Positions 28,157-40,789 of a stretch of DNA of 64,000 nucleotides are shown in pieces; the stretch's first letter is position 1; each line of letters opens with the position of its first letter. The stretch is from contig JAENRU010000492.1 in NCBI GenBank assembly GCA_016647705.1, positions 279,001-343,000 on the forward strand, given 5' to 3'. The DNA comes from Eucommia ulmoides (Eukaryota; Streptophyta; Magnoliopsida; Garryales; Eucommiaceae). Position numbers and translations under genes: made by a program. Under the pieces are notes generated by a model. The model did not search any database. It was not told where the DNA came from and saw only the letters and a list, made by a program, of their open reading frames with translations.

Positions 28157-29060
28157 GTGGAAACAACCTCAGACATAAAACATCACTTTTCCGGGAGGAA
28201 ATGATGTTCCTTTCAAAATGCCCAGAAAGACCAAGTTCGACCAAATAAATCGACTGTGTCCGTTCAGGACAAAAAATATAACATGCTCGGGATGAAACGG
28301 CCCTCTTTGTAAAATGCACCCAAAATGCCCACAAAGACTAAATTCGACAAGATAATTCAACTGTGTCTATTTCGGACGGAAGACAACACTTTTTTGGATG
28401 GAAACGGCCTTCTTTGGAAACGCCCCCAAAATGCTCAGAAAGACCAAGTTTGACCTGAAAATTCAACTATGTCCGTTTAGGACACAAAGTACTACTTGTT
28501 TGGTTGGAAATGGGCCTCCGTACAAAACGCACACAAAATGCCCAAAAATATGAAAGTTGACTTGAAAATTTAACAGTGGTTGTTTCGGACGAAAAGTACC
28601 ATTTTTTTTTTTTTTTTTTTTTTGTTATTGAAACAACCTCAGACATAAAACAACACTTTGTTAGGTAGAAGTGACGTTTTATTCAAAATGCCCAAAAAAG
28701 ACCAAGTTCGACCAAATAATTCAACTGTGTCCGTTTCGGACCGAAAATATAACATGCTCGGGATGAAACGACCCTTTTGGATTGAAACGCCCCAAAAATG
28801 CTTAGAAAGACAAAGTTCGACCAGATAATTCAACTGTGTCTGCTTCGGACGAAAAACAACACTTTTTTAGGTGGAAATGACGTTCTATCTAAAATGCCCA
28901 AAAAGACAAAGTTCCACCAAATAATTCAACTGTGTCCATTGCGGACGAAAAATATGACCTATACTCTGGATGAAATGGCCCTCTGCGTAAAACGCCCCCA
29001 AAATGCCCAAAAAGACTAAATTCGACCAGATACATCAACTGTGTCTGTTTCGGACGAAAG
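24001..29060 (+). repeat. HOR block 4: 2.535-kb tandem segmental duplication
   Basis: T tracts near 24001, 24468, 24927, 25593 and 26068 pair with tracts near 26535, 27003, 27462, 28129 and 28602. Every offset is 2534-2536 bp. Both copies share private variants: GTTGCTGAAACAACC, GTGTGTGTTTCAGA, CTTTGGGTACGCCCC, TTTCGTACGG and GATGAGTGCCAC. The same segment, with GATAAGTGCCAC, lies 8.07 kb to the left from about 15.93 kb. After about 28.7 kb the second copy diverges into an eight-monomer interval (28602-29481). Confidence 0.9.
25593..25621 (+). repeat. Long poly-T tract (29 nt)
   Basis: A run of 29 T in the GTACCGC-type D monomer of the duplicated 24-26.5 kb block. Its partner 2.535 kb downstream (28129-28156) has 28 T. 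Confidence 0.83.
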
Positions 29061-29586
29061 ACAACACTTTTTTGGGTGGAAACGGCCTTATTTGGAAATG
29101 CCCCCTAAATGCTCAGAAAGACCAAGTTTTACCAGAAAATTCAACTGTGTCCGTTTTGGATTAAAAATAAGATATGTTCGGGATGAAATGGCCCTCTGTG
29201 TAAAACGCCCCCAAAATGCCCAAAAAGCTAAATTCGACTGTGTCTATTTCAAATGGAAGACAACACTTTTTATGGTGGAAACGGCATTCTTTCGAAACGC
29301 CCCCAAAATGCTTAGAAAGACCAAGTTTGACTAAAAAGTTCAACTGTGTCCGTTTCAGACGCAAAGTACGACTTGTTTGGTTGGAAACGGGCCTCCGTAC
29401 AAAACGCACCGAAATGCTCGAAAACACCAAATTTGACCTGAATATTGAACAGTGGTTGTTTCGAACGAAAAGTACCACTCTTTTTTTTTTTGTTGTTGAA
29501 ACAACCTCAGGCATAAAACAACAGTTTTTTGGGTGGAAATGTCGTTCTAATCAAAATGCCCAAAAAGACTAAGTTTGACCAAATAA

Positions 29587-29630
29587 TTCAACTTTGAAAA
29601 TGCCCAAAAAGACTAAATTCGACCAGATAA
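29587..29630 (+). repeat. A monomer with 63-bp internal deletion
   Basis: Only 44 bp of an A monomer remain: TTCAACTTTG is joined directly to AAAATGCCCAAAAAGACTAA. The D-to-D interval falls to about 396 bp. Confidence 0.85.
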
Positions 29631-32600
29631 TTCAACTGTGTCTATTTCGGACGGAAGACAACACTTTTTTGGGTGGAAACGCCCTTCTTTGGAAACGCCC
29701 CCAAAATGCTCAGAAAGACCAAGTTTGACCTGAAAATTCAACTATGTCCGTTTAGGACGCCAAGTACCACTTGTTGGGTTGGAAACGGGCCTCCGTACAA
29801 AACGCACCTAAAATGCCCGAAAAGACCAAATTTGACCTGAAAATTGAACAGTGGTTGTTTCGGACGAAAAGTGTCACTTTTGTTTTTGTTGTTGAAACAA
29901 CCTCAGACATAAAACACACTTTTTTAGGTGGACGTGACGTTTTATTCAAAATGCCCAAAAAGACCAAGTTCGACCAAATAATTCAACTATGTCCGTTTAG
30001 GACAAAAAATATAACATGCTCGGGATGAAACGACCCTTTTGGATTGAAAAACCCCAAAAATACTCATAAAGACAAAGTTCGACCAGATAATTCAACTGTG
30101 TCTATTTCGGACGGAAGATAACACATTTTTGGGTGGAAACAGCCTTCTTTGGAAACGCCCCAAAAATGCTCAGAAAGACCAAGTTTGACGCGAAAATTCA
30201 ACTGTGTCCGTTTCGGACGCAAAGTACCACTTGTTTGGTTGGAAACGGGCCTCCGTACAAAACGCACCCAAAACGCCCAAAAAGACCAAATTTGACCTGA
30301 AAATTCAACAGTGGTTGTTTCGGACGATAAGTACCACTTTTTTCTTTTTTGTTAAAACAACCTCAACATAAAACAACACTTTTATGGGTGGAACTGACGT
30401 TCTATTCAAAATGCCCAAAAAGACCAAGTTCGACCAAATAATTCAACTGTGTCCGTTTCGGACGAAAAATATTACATGATCGGGATGAAACGGTCCTCTG
30501 TGTAAAACGCCCCCAAAATGCCCAAAAAGACTAAATTCGACCAGATAATTCAACGGTGTCTATTTCGTACGGAAGACAACACCATTTTGGGTGGAAACGG
30601 CCTTCTATGGAAACGCCCCCAAAATGTTCAGAAAGACCAAGTTTGACCCGAAAATTCAACTCTGTCCGTTTAGGACGCAAAGTACCACTTGTTTGGTTGG
30701 AAATGGGCCTCCGTACAAAACGCACACAAAATGCCCGAAAAGATGAAATTTGACATTAAAATTGAACAGTGGTTGTTCCGGATGATAAGTGCCACTTTTT
30801 TTTTTTTGTTGAAACAACCTCAGACATAAAACCACATTTTTTTGGGTGGAAATGACGTTCTATTGAAAATGCCCAAACAGACCAAGTTCGACCAAATAAT
30901 TCAACTGTGTCCGTTTCGGACCAAAAATGTAACATGCTCGGGATGAAACGACCCTTTTGGATTGAAACGCCCCAAAAATGCTTAGAAAGACAAAGTTCGA
31001 CCAGATCATTCAACTGTGTCTGCTTCGGACGAAAAACTACACTTTATTTAGGTGGAAAAGATGTTCTATCCAAAATGCCCAAAAAGACAAAGTTCGACCA
31101 AATAATTCAACTGTGTCCGTTTCGGACGAAAAATATGACATATTCTGGATGAAATGGTCCTCTGCATAAAAACGCCCTCAAAATGCCCAAAAAGACTAAA
31201 TTCGACCAGATAATTCAACTGTGTCTGTTTCGGACGAAAGACAACACTTTTTTCGGTGGAAACGGCCTTCTTTGGAAACGCCCCCTAAATGCTCAGAAAG
31301 ACCAAGTTTGACCAGAAAATTCAACTATGCCAGTTTCGGACGCAAAGTACCCCTTGTTTGGTTGGAAACAAGCCTTTGCACAAACCGCCACCAAAATGCC
31401 CGAAAATACCAAGTTTGACCTGAAAATTGAACAGTTGTTGTCTCAGACGAAAAGTACCACTTTTTTTTTTTTTTTTTTTTTTGTGGAAACAACCTCAGAC
31501 ATAAAACATCACTTTTTCGGGTGGAAATGACGTTCCTTTCAAAATGCCCAGAAAGACCAAGTTCGACCAAATAAATCGACTGTGTCCGTTCAGGACAAAA
31601 AATATAACATGCTCGGGATGAAACGGCCCTCTTTGTAAAATGCACCCCAAAATGCCCACAAAGACTAAATTCGACAAGATAATTCAACTGTGTCTATTTC
31701 GGACGGAAGACAACACTTTTTTGGATGGAAACGGCCTTCTTTGGAAACGCCCTCAAAATGCTCAGAAAGACCAAGTTTGACCTGAAAATTCAACTATGTC
31801 CGTTTAGGACGCAAAGTACTACTTGTTTGGTTGGAAACGGGCCTCCGTACAAAACGCACACAAAATGCCCAAAAAGATGAAAGTTGACTTGAAAATTTAT
31901 CAGTGGTTGTTTCGGACGAAAAGTACCACTTTTGTTTTTGTTATTGAAACAACCTCAGACATAAAACAACACTTTGTTAGGTAGAAGGGACGTTTTATTC
32001 AAAATGCCCAAATAGACCAAGTTCGACCAAATAATTCAACTGTATCCGTTTCGGACCAAGAATATAACATGCTCGGGATGAAACGACCCTTTTGGATTGA
32101 AACGCCCCAAAAATGCTTAGAAAGACAAAGTACGACCAGATAATTCAACTGTGTCTGCTTCGGACGAAAAACAATACTTTTTTAGGTGGAAACGACGTTC
32201 TATCTAAAATGCCCAAAAAGACGAAGTTCGACCAAATAATTCAACTGTGTCCGTTGCGGACGAAAAATATGACATATTCTGGATGAAATGGCCCTTTGCG
32301 TAAAACGCCCCCAAAATGCCCAAAAAGACTAAATTCGACCAGATACATCAACTGTGTCCGTTTTGGACGAAAGACAACACTTTTTTGGGTGGAAACGGCC
32401 TTCTTTGGAAATGCCCCCTAAATGCTCAGAAAGACCAAGTTTGACCAGAAAATTCAACTGTGTCAGTTTCGGACGCAAAGTACCACTTGTTTGGTTGGAA
32501 ACAGGCCTTTGCACAAACCGCCACCAAAATGCCCGAAAAGACCAAATTTTATCTGAATATTGAGCAGTGGTTGTTTCGGACGAAAAGTACCACTTTTTTT

Positions 32601-32695
32601 TTTTTGGAAACAACCTCAGACATAAAACAACACTTTTTTGGGTGGAAATGACGTTCTATTCAAAATGCCCAAAAAGACCGAGTTCGACCAAATAA

Positions 32696-32786
32696 TTCAA
32701 CTGTGTCCGTTTTGGACGAAAAATATGACATGATCGGGATGAAACGACCCTCAAAATGCCCAAACAGACCAAGTTCGACCAAATAA
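32696..32786 (+). repeat. Shortened A monomer with D-type tail (91 bp)
   Basis: An A monomer breaks after GAAACGACCCTC and continues as AAAATGCCCAAACAGACCAA plus GTTCGACCAAATAA, a D tail. Full-length versions of this A-with-D-tail monomer occur near 4.94 and 5.97 kb in the five-monomer units. It was therefore made once by exchange and later shortened here. Confidence 0.8.
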
Positions 32787-35446
32787 TTCAACTGTGTCCA
32801 TTTCAGACGAAAAATATGACATGATCGGGACGAAACGGCCCTCTGTGTAAAACGCCCCAAAAATGCCCAAAAAGAAAAAATTCGACTAGATAATTCAACT
32901 ATGTCTATTTCGGACGGAAGACAACACTTTTTTGGGTGGAAGCGGCCTTCTTTGGAAACGCCCCCAAAATGCTTAGAAAGACCAAATTTGACCCAAAAAT
33001 TCAATTCTGTCCGTTTAGGATGCAAAGTACCACTTGTTTGGTTGGAAACGGGCCTCCGTACAAAATGCACACAAAATGCCCGAAAAGACCAAATTTGACC
33101 TGAAAATTGAAAAGTGGTTGTATTGGACTAAAAGTTCCACTTTTTTTTTTTTTTTTGTTGAAACAACCTCAGACATAAAACAACATTTTTTTGGGTGGAA
33201 ACGACGTTCTATTCAAAATGCCCAAACAGACCAAGTTCGACCAAATAATTCAACTTTGTCTGTTTCGGATGAAAAATATGACATGATCGGGATGAAACGG
33301 CCCTCTGTATAACACGCCCCCAAAATTACCAAAAAGACTAAATTCGACAAGATAATTCAATTGTGTCTGTTTCGGACGGAAGACAACACTTTTTTGGGTG
33401 GAAACGGCCTTCTTTGGAAACGCCCCCAAAATGCTCAGAAAGACCAAGTTTGACCTTAAAATTCAACTATGTCCATTTAGGAGGCAAAGTACCACTTGTT
33501 TGGTTGGAAACGGGCCTCCGTACAAAACGCACCTAAAATGCCCGAAAAGACCAAATTTGACCTGAAAATTGAACAGTGGTTGTTTCGGACGAAAAGTGTC
33601 ACTTTTGTTTTTGTTGTTGAAACAACCTCAGACATAAAACACACTTTTTTAGGTGGACGTGACGTTTTATTCAAAATGCCCAAAAAGACCAAGTTCGACC
33701 AAATAATTCAACTATGTCCGTTTAGGACAAAAAATATAACATGCTCGGGATGAAACGACCCTTTTAGATTGAAAAACCCCAAAAATGCTCATAAAGACAA
33801 AGTTCGACCAGATAATTCAACTGTGTCTATTTCGGACGGAAGATAACACTTTTTTGGGTGGAAACGGCCTTCTTTGGAAACGCCCCAAAAATGCTCAGAA
33901 AGACCAATTTTGACCCGAAAATTCAACTGTGTCCGTTTCGGACGCAAAGTACCACTTCTTTGGTTGGAAACGGGCCTCCGTACAAAACGCACCCAAAATG
34001 CCCGAAAAGACCAAATTTGGCCAGAAAATTGAACAGTGGTTGTTTCGGATCAAAAGTACCAATTTTTTTGTTATTTTGTTTTTGTTGAAACAACCTCAGA
34101 CATAAAACAACACTCTTGTGGGTGGAACTGACGTTCTATTCAAAATGCCCAAAAAGACCAAGTTCGACCAAATAATTCAACTGTGTTTGTTTCGGACGAA
34201 AAATATGACATGATCGGGATGAAACGGCCCTTTGTGTAAAACGGCCCCAAAATGCCCAAAAAGACTAAATTCGACTAGATAATTCAACTGTGTCTATTTC
34301 TGACGGAAGACAAAACTTTTTTGGGTGGAAATGGCCTTCTTTGGAAGCGCCTCCAGAATGCTTAGAAAGACCAAGTTTGACCCGAAAATTCAACTATGTC
34401 CGTTTAGGATGCAAAGTACCACTTGTTTGGTTGGAAACGGGCCTTCGTACAAAATGCACACAAAATGCCCGAAAAGAAGAAATTTGACCTGAAAATTGAA
34501 CAGTGGTTGCTTCGGACGAAAAGTACCACTTTTATTTTTGTTGTTGAAACAACCTCAAACATAAAACAACACTTTTTTAGGTGGAAGTGACGTTTTATTC
34601 AAACTGCCCAAAAAGACTAAGTTCGACCAAATTATTCAACTGTGTCCGTTTAAGACAAAAAATATAACATGCTAGGATGAAACGACCCTTTTAGATTGAA
34701 ACACCCCAAAAATGCTCATAAAAACAAAGTTTGACCAGATAATTCAACGGTGTCTATTTCGGACGGAAGAAAATACTTTTTTGGGTGGAAACGGCCTTCT
34801 TTGGAAACGCCCCCAAAATGCTATGAAAGACCCAAGTTTGACCCGAAAATTCAACTGTGTCCATTTTGGATGCAAAGTACCACTTGTTTGGTTGGAAACG
34901 GGCCTCGGTACAGTACGCATCCAAAATACCCGAAAAAACCAAATTTGACCTGAAAATTGAAGAGTGGTTGTTTCGGACGAAAAGTACCATTTTTTTTTTT
35001 GTTGAAACAATCTCAGACATAAAACAACATTTTTTGGGTGGAAATGACGTTCTATACAAAATGCCCAAAAAGACTAAGTTCAACCATAAAATTCAACTGT
35101 GTCCGTTTCGGATGAAAAATATGACATGATCGGGATGAAACGACCCTCGGTGTAAAACGCCCCCAAAATACCCAAAAAAACTAAATTCGACCAGATAATT
35201 CAACTGTGTCTATTCCGGACGGAAGACAATACTTTTTTGGGTGGAAACGGCCTTCTTTGGAAACGCCCCCTAAATGCTCAGAAAGACCAAGTTTGACCCG
35301 AAAATTCAACTGTGTCAGTTTCGGACGCAAAGTACCCCTTGTTTGGTTGGAAACAAGCCTTTGCACAAACCGCCACCAAAATGCCTGAAAATACCAAGTT
35401 TGACCTGAAAATTGAACAGTGGTTGTTTCAGACGAAAAGTACCGCT

Positions 35447-35448
<2 letters not shown>

Positions 35449-35486
<38 letters not shown>
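35449..35486 (+). repeat. Long poly-T tract (38 nt)
   Basis: A run of 38 T after ACCGCTTC in a D monomer of the GTACCGC lineage. The long-T D monomers near 1545, 17523, 25593 and 28129 share this GTACCGC marker, so long tracts follow one D lineage. Confidence 0.85.
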
Positions 35487-35487
<1 letters not shown>

Positions 35488-36956
35488 TGGAAACAACCTC
35501 AGACATAAAACATCACTTTTTCGGGTGGAAATGACGTTCCTTTCAAAATGCCCAGAAAGACCAAGTTCGACCAAATAAATCGACTGTGTCCGTTCAGGAC
35601 AAAAAATATAACATGCTCGGGATGAAACGGCCCTCTTTGTAAAATGCACCCAAAATGCCCACAAAGACTAAATTCGACAAGATAATTCAACTGTGTCTAT
35701 TTCGGACGGAAGACAACACTTTTTTGGATGGAAACGGCCTTCTTTGGAAACACCCTCAAAATGCTCAGAAAGACCAAGTTTGACCTGAAAATTCAACTAT
35801 GTCCATTTAGGACGCAAAGTACTACTTGTTTGGTTGGAAACGGGCCTCCGTACAAAACGCACACAAAATGCCCAAAAAGATGAAAGTTGACTTGAAAATT
35901 TAACAGTGGTTGTTTCGGACGAAAAATACCACTTTTTTTTTTTGTTATTGAAACAACCTCAGACATAAAACAACACTTTGTTAGGTAGAAGGGACGTTTT
36001 ATTCAAAATGCCCAAATAGACCAAGTTCGACCAAATAATTCAACTGTATCCGTTTCGGACCAAAAATATAACATGCTCGGGATGAAACGACCCTTTTGGA
36101 TTGAAACGCCCCAAAAATGCTTAGAAAGACAAAGTACGACCAGATAATTCAACTGTGTCTGCTTCGGACGAAAAACAACACTTTTTTAGGTGGAAATGAC
36201 GTTCTATCTAAAATGCCCAAAAAGACGAAGTTCGACCAAATAATTCAACTGTGTCCGTTGCGGACGAAAAATATGACATATTCTGGATGAAATGGCCCTT
36301 TGCGTAAAACGCCCCCAAAATGCCCAAAAAGACTAAATTCGACCAGATACATCAACTGTGTCTGTTTTGGACGAAAGACAACACTTTTTTGGGTGGAAAC
36401 GGCCTTCTTTGGAAATGCCCCCTAAATGCTCAGAAAGACCAAGTTTGACCAGAAAATTCAACTGTGTCAGTTTCGGACGCAAAGTACCCCTTGTTTGGTT
36501 GGAAACAGGCCTTTGCACAAATCGCCACCAAAATGCCCGAAAAGACCAAATTTTATCTGAATATTGAGCAGTGGTTGTTTCGGACGAAAAGTACCACTTT
36601 TTTTTTTTTTTTTTTTCTTGAAACAACCTCAGACATAAAACAACACTTTTTTGGGTGGAAATGACGCTCTATTCAAAATACCCAAAAAGACGAAGTTCGA
36701 CCAAATAATTCAACTATGTCCTTTTCGGACGAAAAATATGACGTGATCGGGATGAAACGGCCCTGTGTAAAACGCCCCCAAAATGCCCAAAAAGACTAAA
36801 TTCGACCAGATAATTCAACTGTGTCTATTTCGGACGGAAGACAACACTTTTTTGGGTGGAAACGGCCTTCTTTGGAAACACCCCCAAAATGCTCTGAAAG
36901 ACCAAGTTTGACCCGAAAATTCAACTGTGCTCGTTTCGGACGCAATGTACCACTTG

Positions 36957-36973
36957 TTTCGTTGGAATCGGGC
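36957..36973 (+). other. CENP-B-box-like 17-mer in a C monomer
   Basis: The sequence TTTCGTTGGAATCGGGC keeps the core nTTCGnnnnAnnCGGGn but has T at the purine position. It is the third member of the same lineage, in the duplicate of the 18.6-19.5 kb block. Confidence 0.45.
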
Positions 36974-39900
36974 CTCCGTACAAACGCACCCAAAATGACC
37001 AAAAAGCCCAAATTTGACCTGAAAATTGAAAAGTGGTTGTTTCGGACGAAAAGTACCACTTTTTTTTTTTTTTTTTGGAAACAACCTCAGACATAAAACA
37101 ACACTTTTTTGGGTGGAAATGACGTTCTATTCAAAATGCCCAAAAAGACCGAGTTCGACCAAATAATTCAACTGTGTCCGTTTAGGACGAAAAACAACAC
37201 TTCTATCCAAAATGCCCAAAAAGATAGTTCAACCAAATAATTCAAATGTGTCCGTTTTGGATTAAAAATAAGACATGTTCGGGATGAAATTGCCCTCTGT
37301 GTAAAACGCCCCCAAAATGCCCAAAAAGCTAAATTCGACTGTGTCTATTTCAAATGGAAGACAACACTTTTTTGGGTGGAAACGGCATTCTTTCGAAACG
37401 CCCCCAAAATGCTCAGAAAGACCAAGTTTGACTCAAAAATTCAACTGTGTCCGTTTCGGACGCAAAGTACTACTTGTTTGGTTCGAAATGGGCCTCCATA
37501 CAAAACGCACCGAAATGCTCGAAAATACCAAATTTGACCTGAATATTGAACAGTGGTTGTTTCGAATGAAATGTACCACTCTTTTTTTTTTTTGTTGTTG
37601 AAACAACCTCAGGCATAAAACAACACTTTTTTGGGGAAATGACGTTCTAGTCAAAATGCCCAAAAAGACTAAGTTCGACCAAATAATTCAACTGTGTCCA
37701 TTTCGAACGAAAAATATGGCATTATCGAGATGAAACGGCCCTCTTTGTAAAATGCACCCAAAATGCCCAAAAAGAATAAATTCGACCAGATAATTCAACT
37801 GTGTCTATTTCAGACGAAAGACAACACTTTTTTGGGTTGAAAAGACCTTTTTGGAAACGCCCCGAAAATCCTAAGAAAGACCAAGTTTGACCTGAACATT
37901 CAACTGTGTCCGTTTCGGACGCAAAGTACCACTTGTTTGGTTGGAAACGGGCCTCCGTACAAATGCACCCAAAATGCCCGAAAAGACCAAATGTGACCTG
38001 AAAATTGAACAGTGGTTGTTTCGGACGAAAAGTGTCACTTTTTTTCTTTGTTGTTGAAACAACCTCAGACATAAAACACACTTTTTTAGGTGGACGTGAC
38101 GTTTTATTCAAAATGCCCAAAAAGACCAAGTTCGACCAAATAATTCAACTGTGTCCGTTTAGGACAAAAAATATAACATGCTCGGGATGAAACGACCCTT
38201 TTGGATTGAAAAACCCCAAAAATGCTCATAAAGACAAAGTTCGACCAGATAATTCAACTGTGTCTATTTCGGACGGAAGATAACACTTTTTTGGGTGGAA
38301 ACGGTCTTCTTTGGAAACACCCCAAAAATGCTCAGAAAGACCAAGTTTGACCCGAAAATTTAACTGTTTCCGTTTCAGATGCAAAGTACCACTTGTTTGG
38401 TTGGAAACGGGCCTCCGTACAAAACGCACCCAAAATGCCCGAAAAGACCAAATTTGGCCAGAAAATTGAACAGTGGTTGTTTCGGATGAAAAGTACCAAT
38501 TTTTTTTTTTGTTGAAACAACCTCAGACATAAAACAACACTCTTGTGGGTGGAACTGACGTTCTATTCAAAATGCCCAAAAAGACCAAGTTCGACCAAAT
38601 AATTCAACTGTGTCCGTTTCGGACGAAAAATATGACATGATCGGGATGAAACGACCCTCTGTGTAAGACGCCCCCAAAATGCCCAAAAAGAATAAAGTCG
38701 ACCAGATAATTCAACTGTGTCTATTTCTGACGGAAGACAAAACTTTTTTGGGTGGAAACGGCCTTCTTTGGAGGCGCCTCCAGAATGCTCAGAAAGACCA
38801 AGTTTGACCCAAAAATTCAACTACGTCCGTTTAGGACGCAAAGTACCACTTGTTTGGTTGGAACGGGCTTTCGTACAAAATGCACACAAAATGCCCAAAA
38901 AGACGAAATTTGACCTGAAAATTGAACAGTGGTTGCTTCGGACGAAAAGTACCACTTTTATTTTTGTTGTTGAAACAACCTCAGACATAAAACAACACTT
39001 TTTTAGGTGGAAGTGACGTTTTATTCAAACTGCCCAAAAAGACCAAGTTCGACCAAATAATTCAACTGTGTCCGTTTAAGACAAAAAATATAACAAGCTA
39101 GGACGAAACGACCCTTTTGGATTGAAACACCCCAAAAATGCTCATAAAAACAAAGTTCGACCAGATAATTCAACGGTGTCTATTTCGGACGTAAGAAAAT
39201 ACTTTTTTGGGTGGAAACGGCCTTCTTCATAACGCCCCCAAAATGCTATGAAAGACCAAAGTTTGACCCGAAAATTCAACTGTGTCCATTTTGGACGCAA
39301 AGTACCACTAGTTTGGTTGGAAACAGGCCTCCGTACAGTACGCATCCAAAATGCCCGAAAAGACCAAATTTGACCTGAAAATTGAAGAGTGGTTGTTTCG
39401 GATGAAAAGTACCATTTTTTTTTTTGTTGAAACAACCTCAGACATAAAACAACATTTTTTGGGTGGAAATGACGTTCTATTCAAAATGCCCAAAAAGACC
39501 AAGTTCGACCAAATAATTCAATTGTGTCCGTTTCGGACGAAAAATATGACATGATCGGGATGAAACGGCCCTCTATGTAAAACGCCCCCAAAATGCCCAA
39601 AAAGACTAAATTCGACCAGATAATTGAATGGTGTCTATTTTGCACGGAAGACAACACTTTTTTGGGTGGAAACGGCCTTCTTTAGAAACGCCCCCAAAAT
39701 GCTCAGAAAGACCAAGTTTGACCCGAAAATTCAACTCTGTCCGTTTGGGATGCAAAGTACCACTTGTTTTGTTGGAAATGGCCCTCCGCACAAAATGCCC
39801 GAAAAGACGAAATTTGACCTCAAAATTGAACAGTAGTTTTTTCGGACGAAAAGTACGTCTTTTTTCGTTTTTTTTTTTTTGGATACAACCTAAGATATAA

Positions 39901-40789
39901 AACAACACTTTTTTGGTTGGAAATGACGTTCTATTCATAATGCCCAAAAAGACCAAGTTCGACCAAATAATTCAACTGTGTTCGTTTCAGACAAAAAATA
40001 TAACATGCTCGGGATGAAACGACCATTTTGGATTGAAAAGCCCCAACAATGCTCAGAAAGATAAAGTTCGTCCAGATAATACAACTGTGTCTATTTCGGA
40101 CAGATGACAACACTTTTTTGGGTGGAAACGGCCTTCTTTGGAAACGCCCCCAAAATCCTCAGAAAGACCAAGTTTGACCCAAAAATTCAACTGTGTCCGT
40201 TTCAGACGCAAAGTACCACGTGTTTGGTTGGAAACGGGCCTCCGTACAAAACGAACCCAAAATGCCCGAAAAGACAAAATTTGACCTGAAAATTGAACAG
40301 TGGTTGTTTCGGACGAAAAGTACCACTTTTTTTTTTTTGTAGTTGAAACAACCTCACACATAAAACAACATTTTTTTGGGTGGAAATGACGTTCTATTCA
40401 AAATGCCCAAAAAGACCACATTCGACCATATAATTCAACTGTGTCTGTTTCGGACGAAAAATATGACATGATCGGGATGAAACGGCCCTCTGTGTAAATC
40501 GCCCCCAAAATACCCAAAAAGACTAAATTCAACCAGATAATTGAACTGTGTCTATTTCGGACGGAAGACAACACTTTTTTGGGTGGAAACGGCCTTTTTT
40601 GGAAATGCCCCCAAAATGCTCGGAAAGACCAAGTTTAACCCGAAAATTCAACTATGTCCATTTCGGACGCAAGGTACCAATTGTTTGGTTGGAAATGGGA
40701 CTCCGTACAAAACGCACCCAAAATGCCCGAAAAGACCAAATTTGACTTGAATATTGAGCAGTGGTTGTTTCGGATGAAAAGTACCACTT

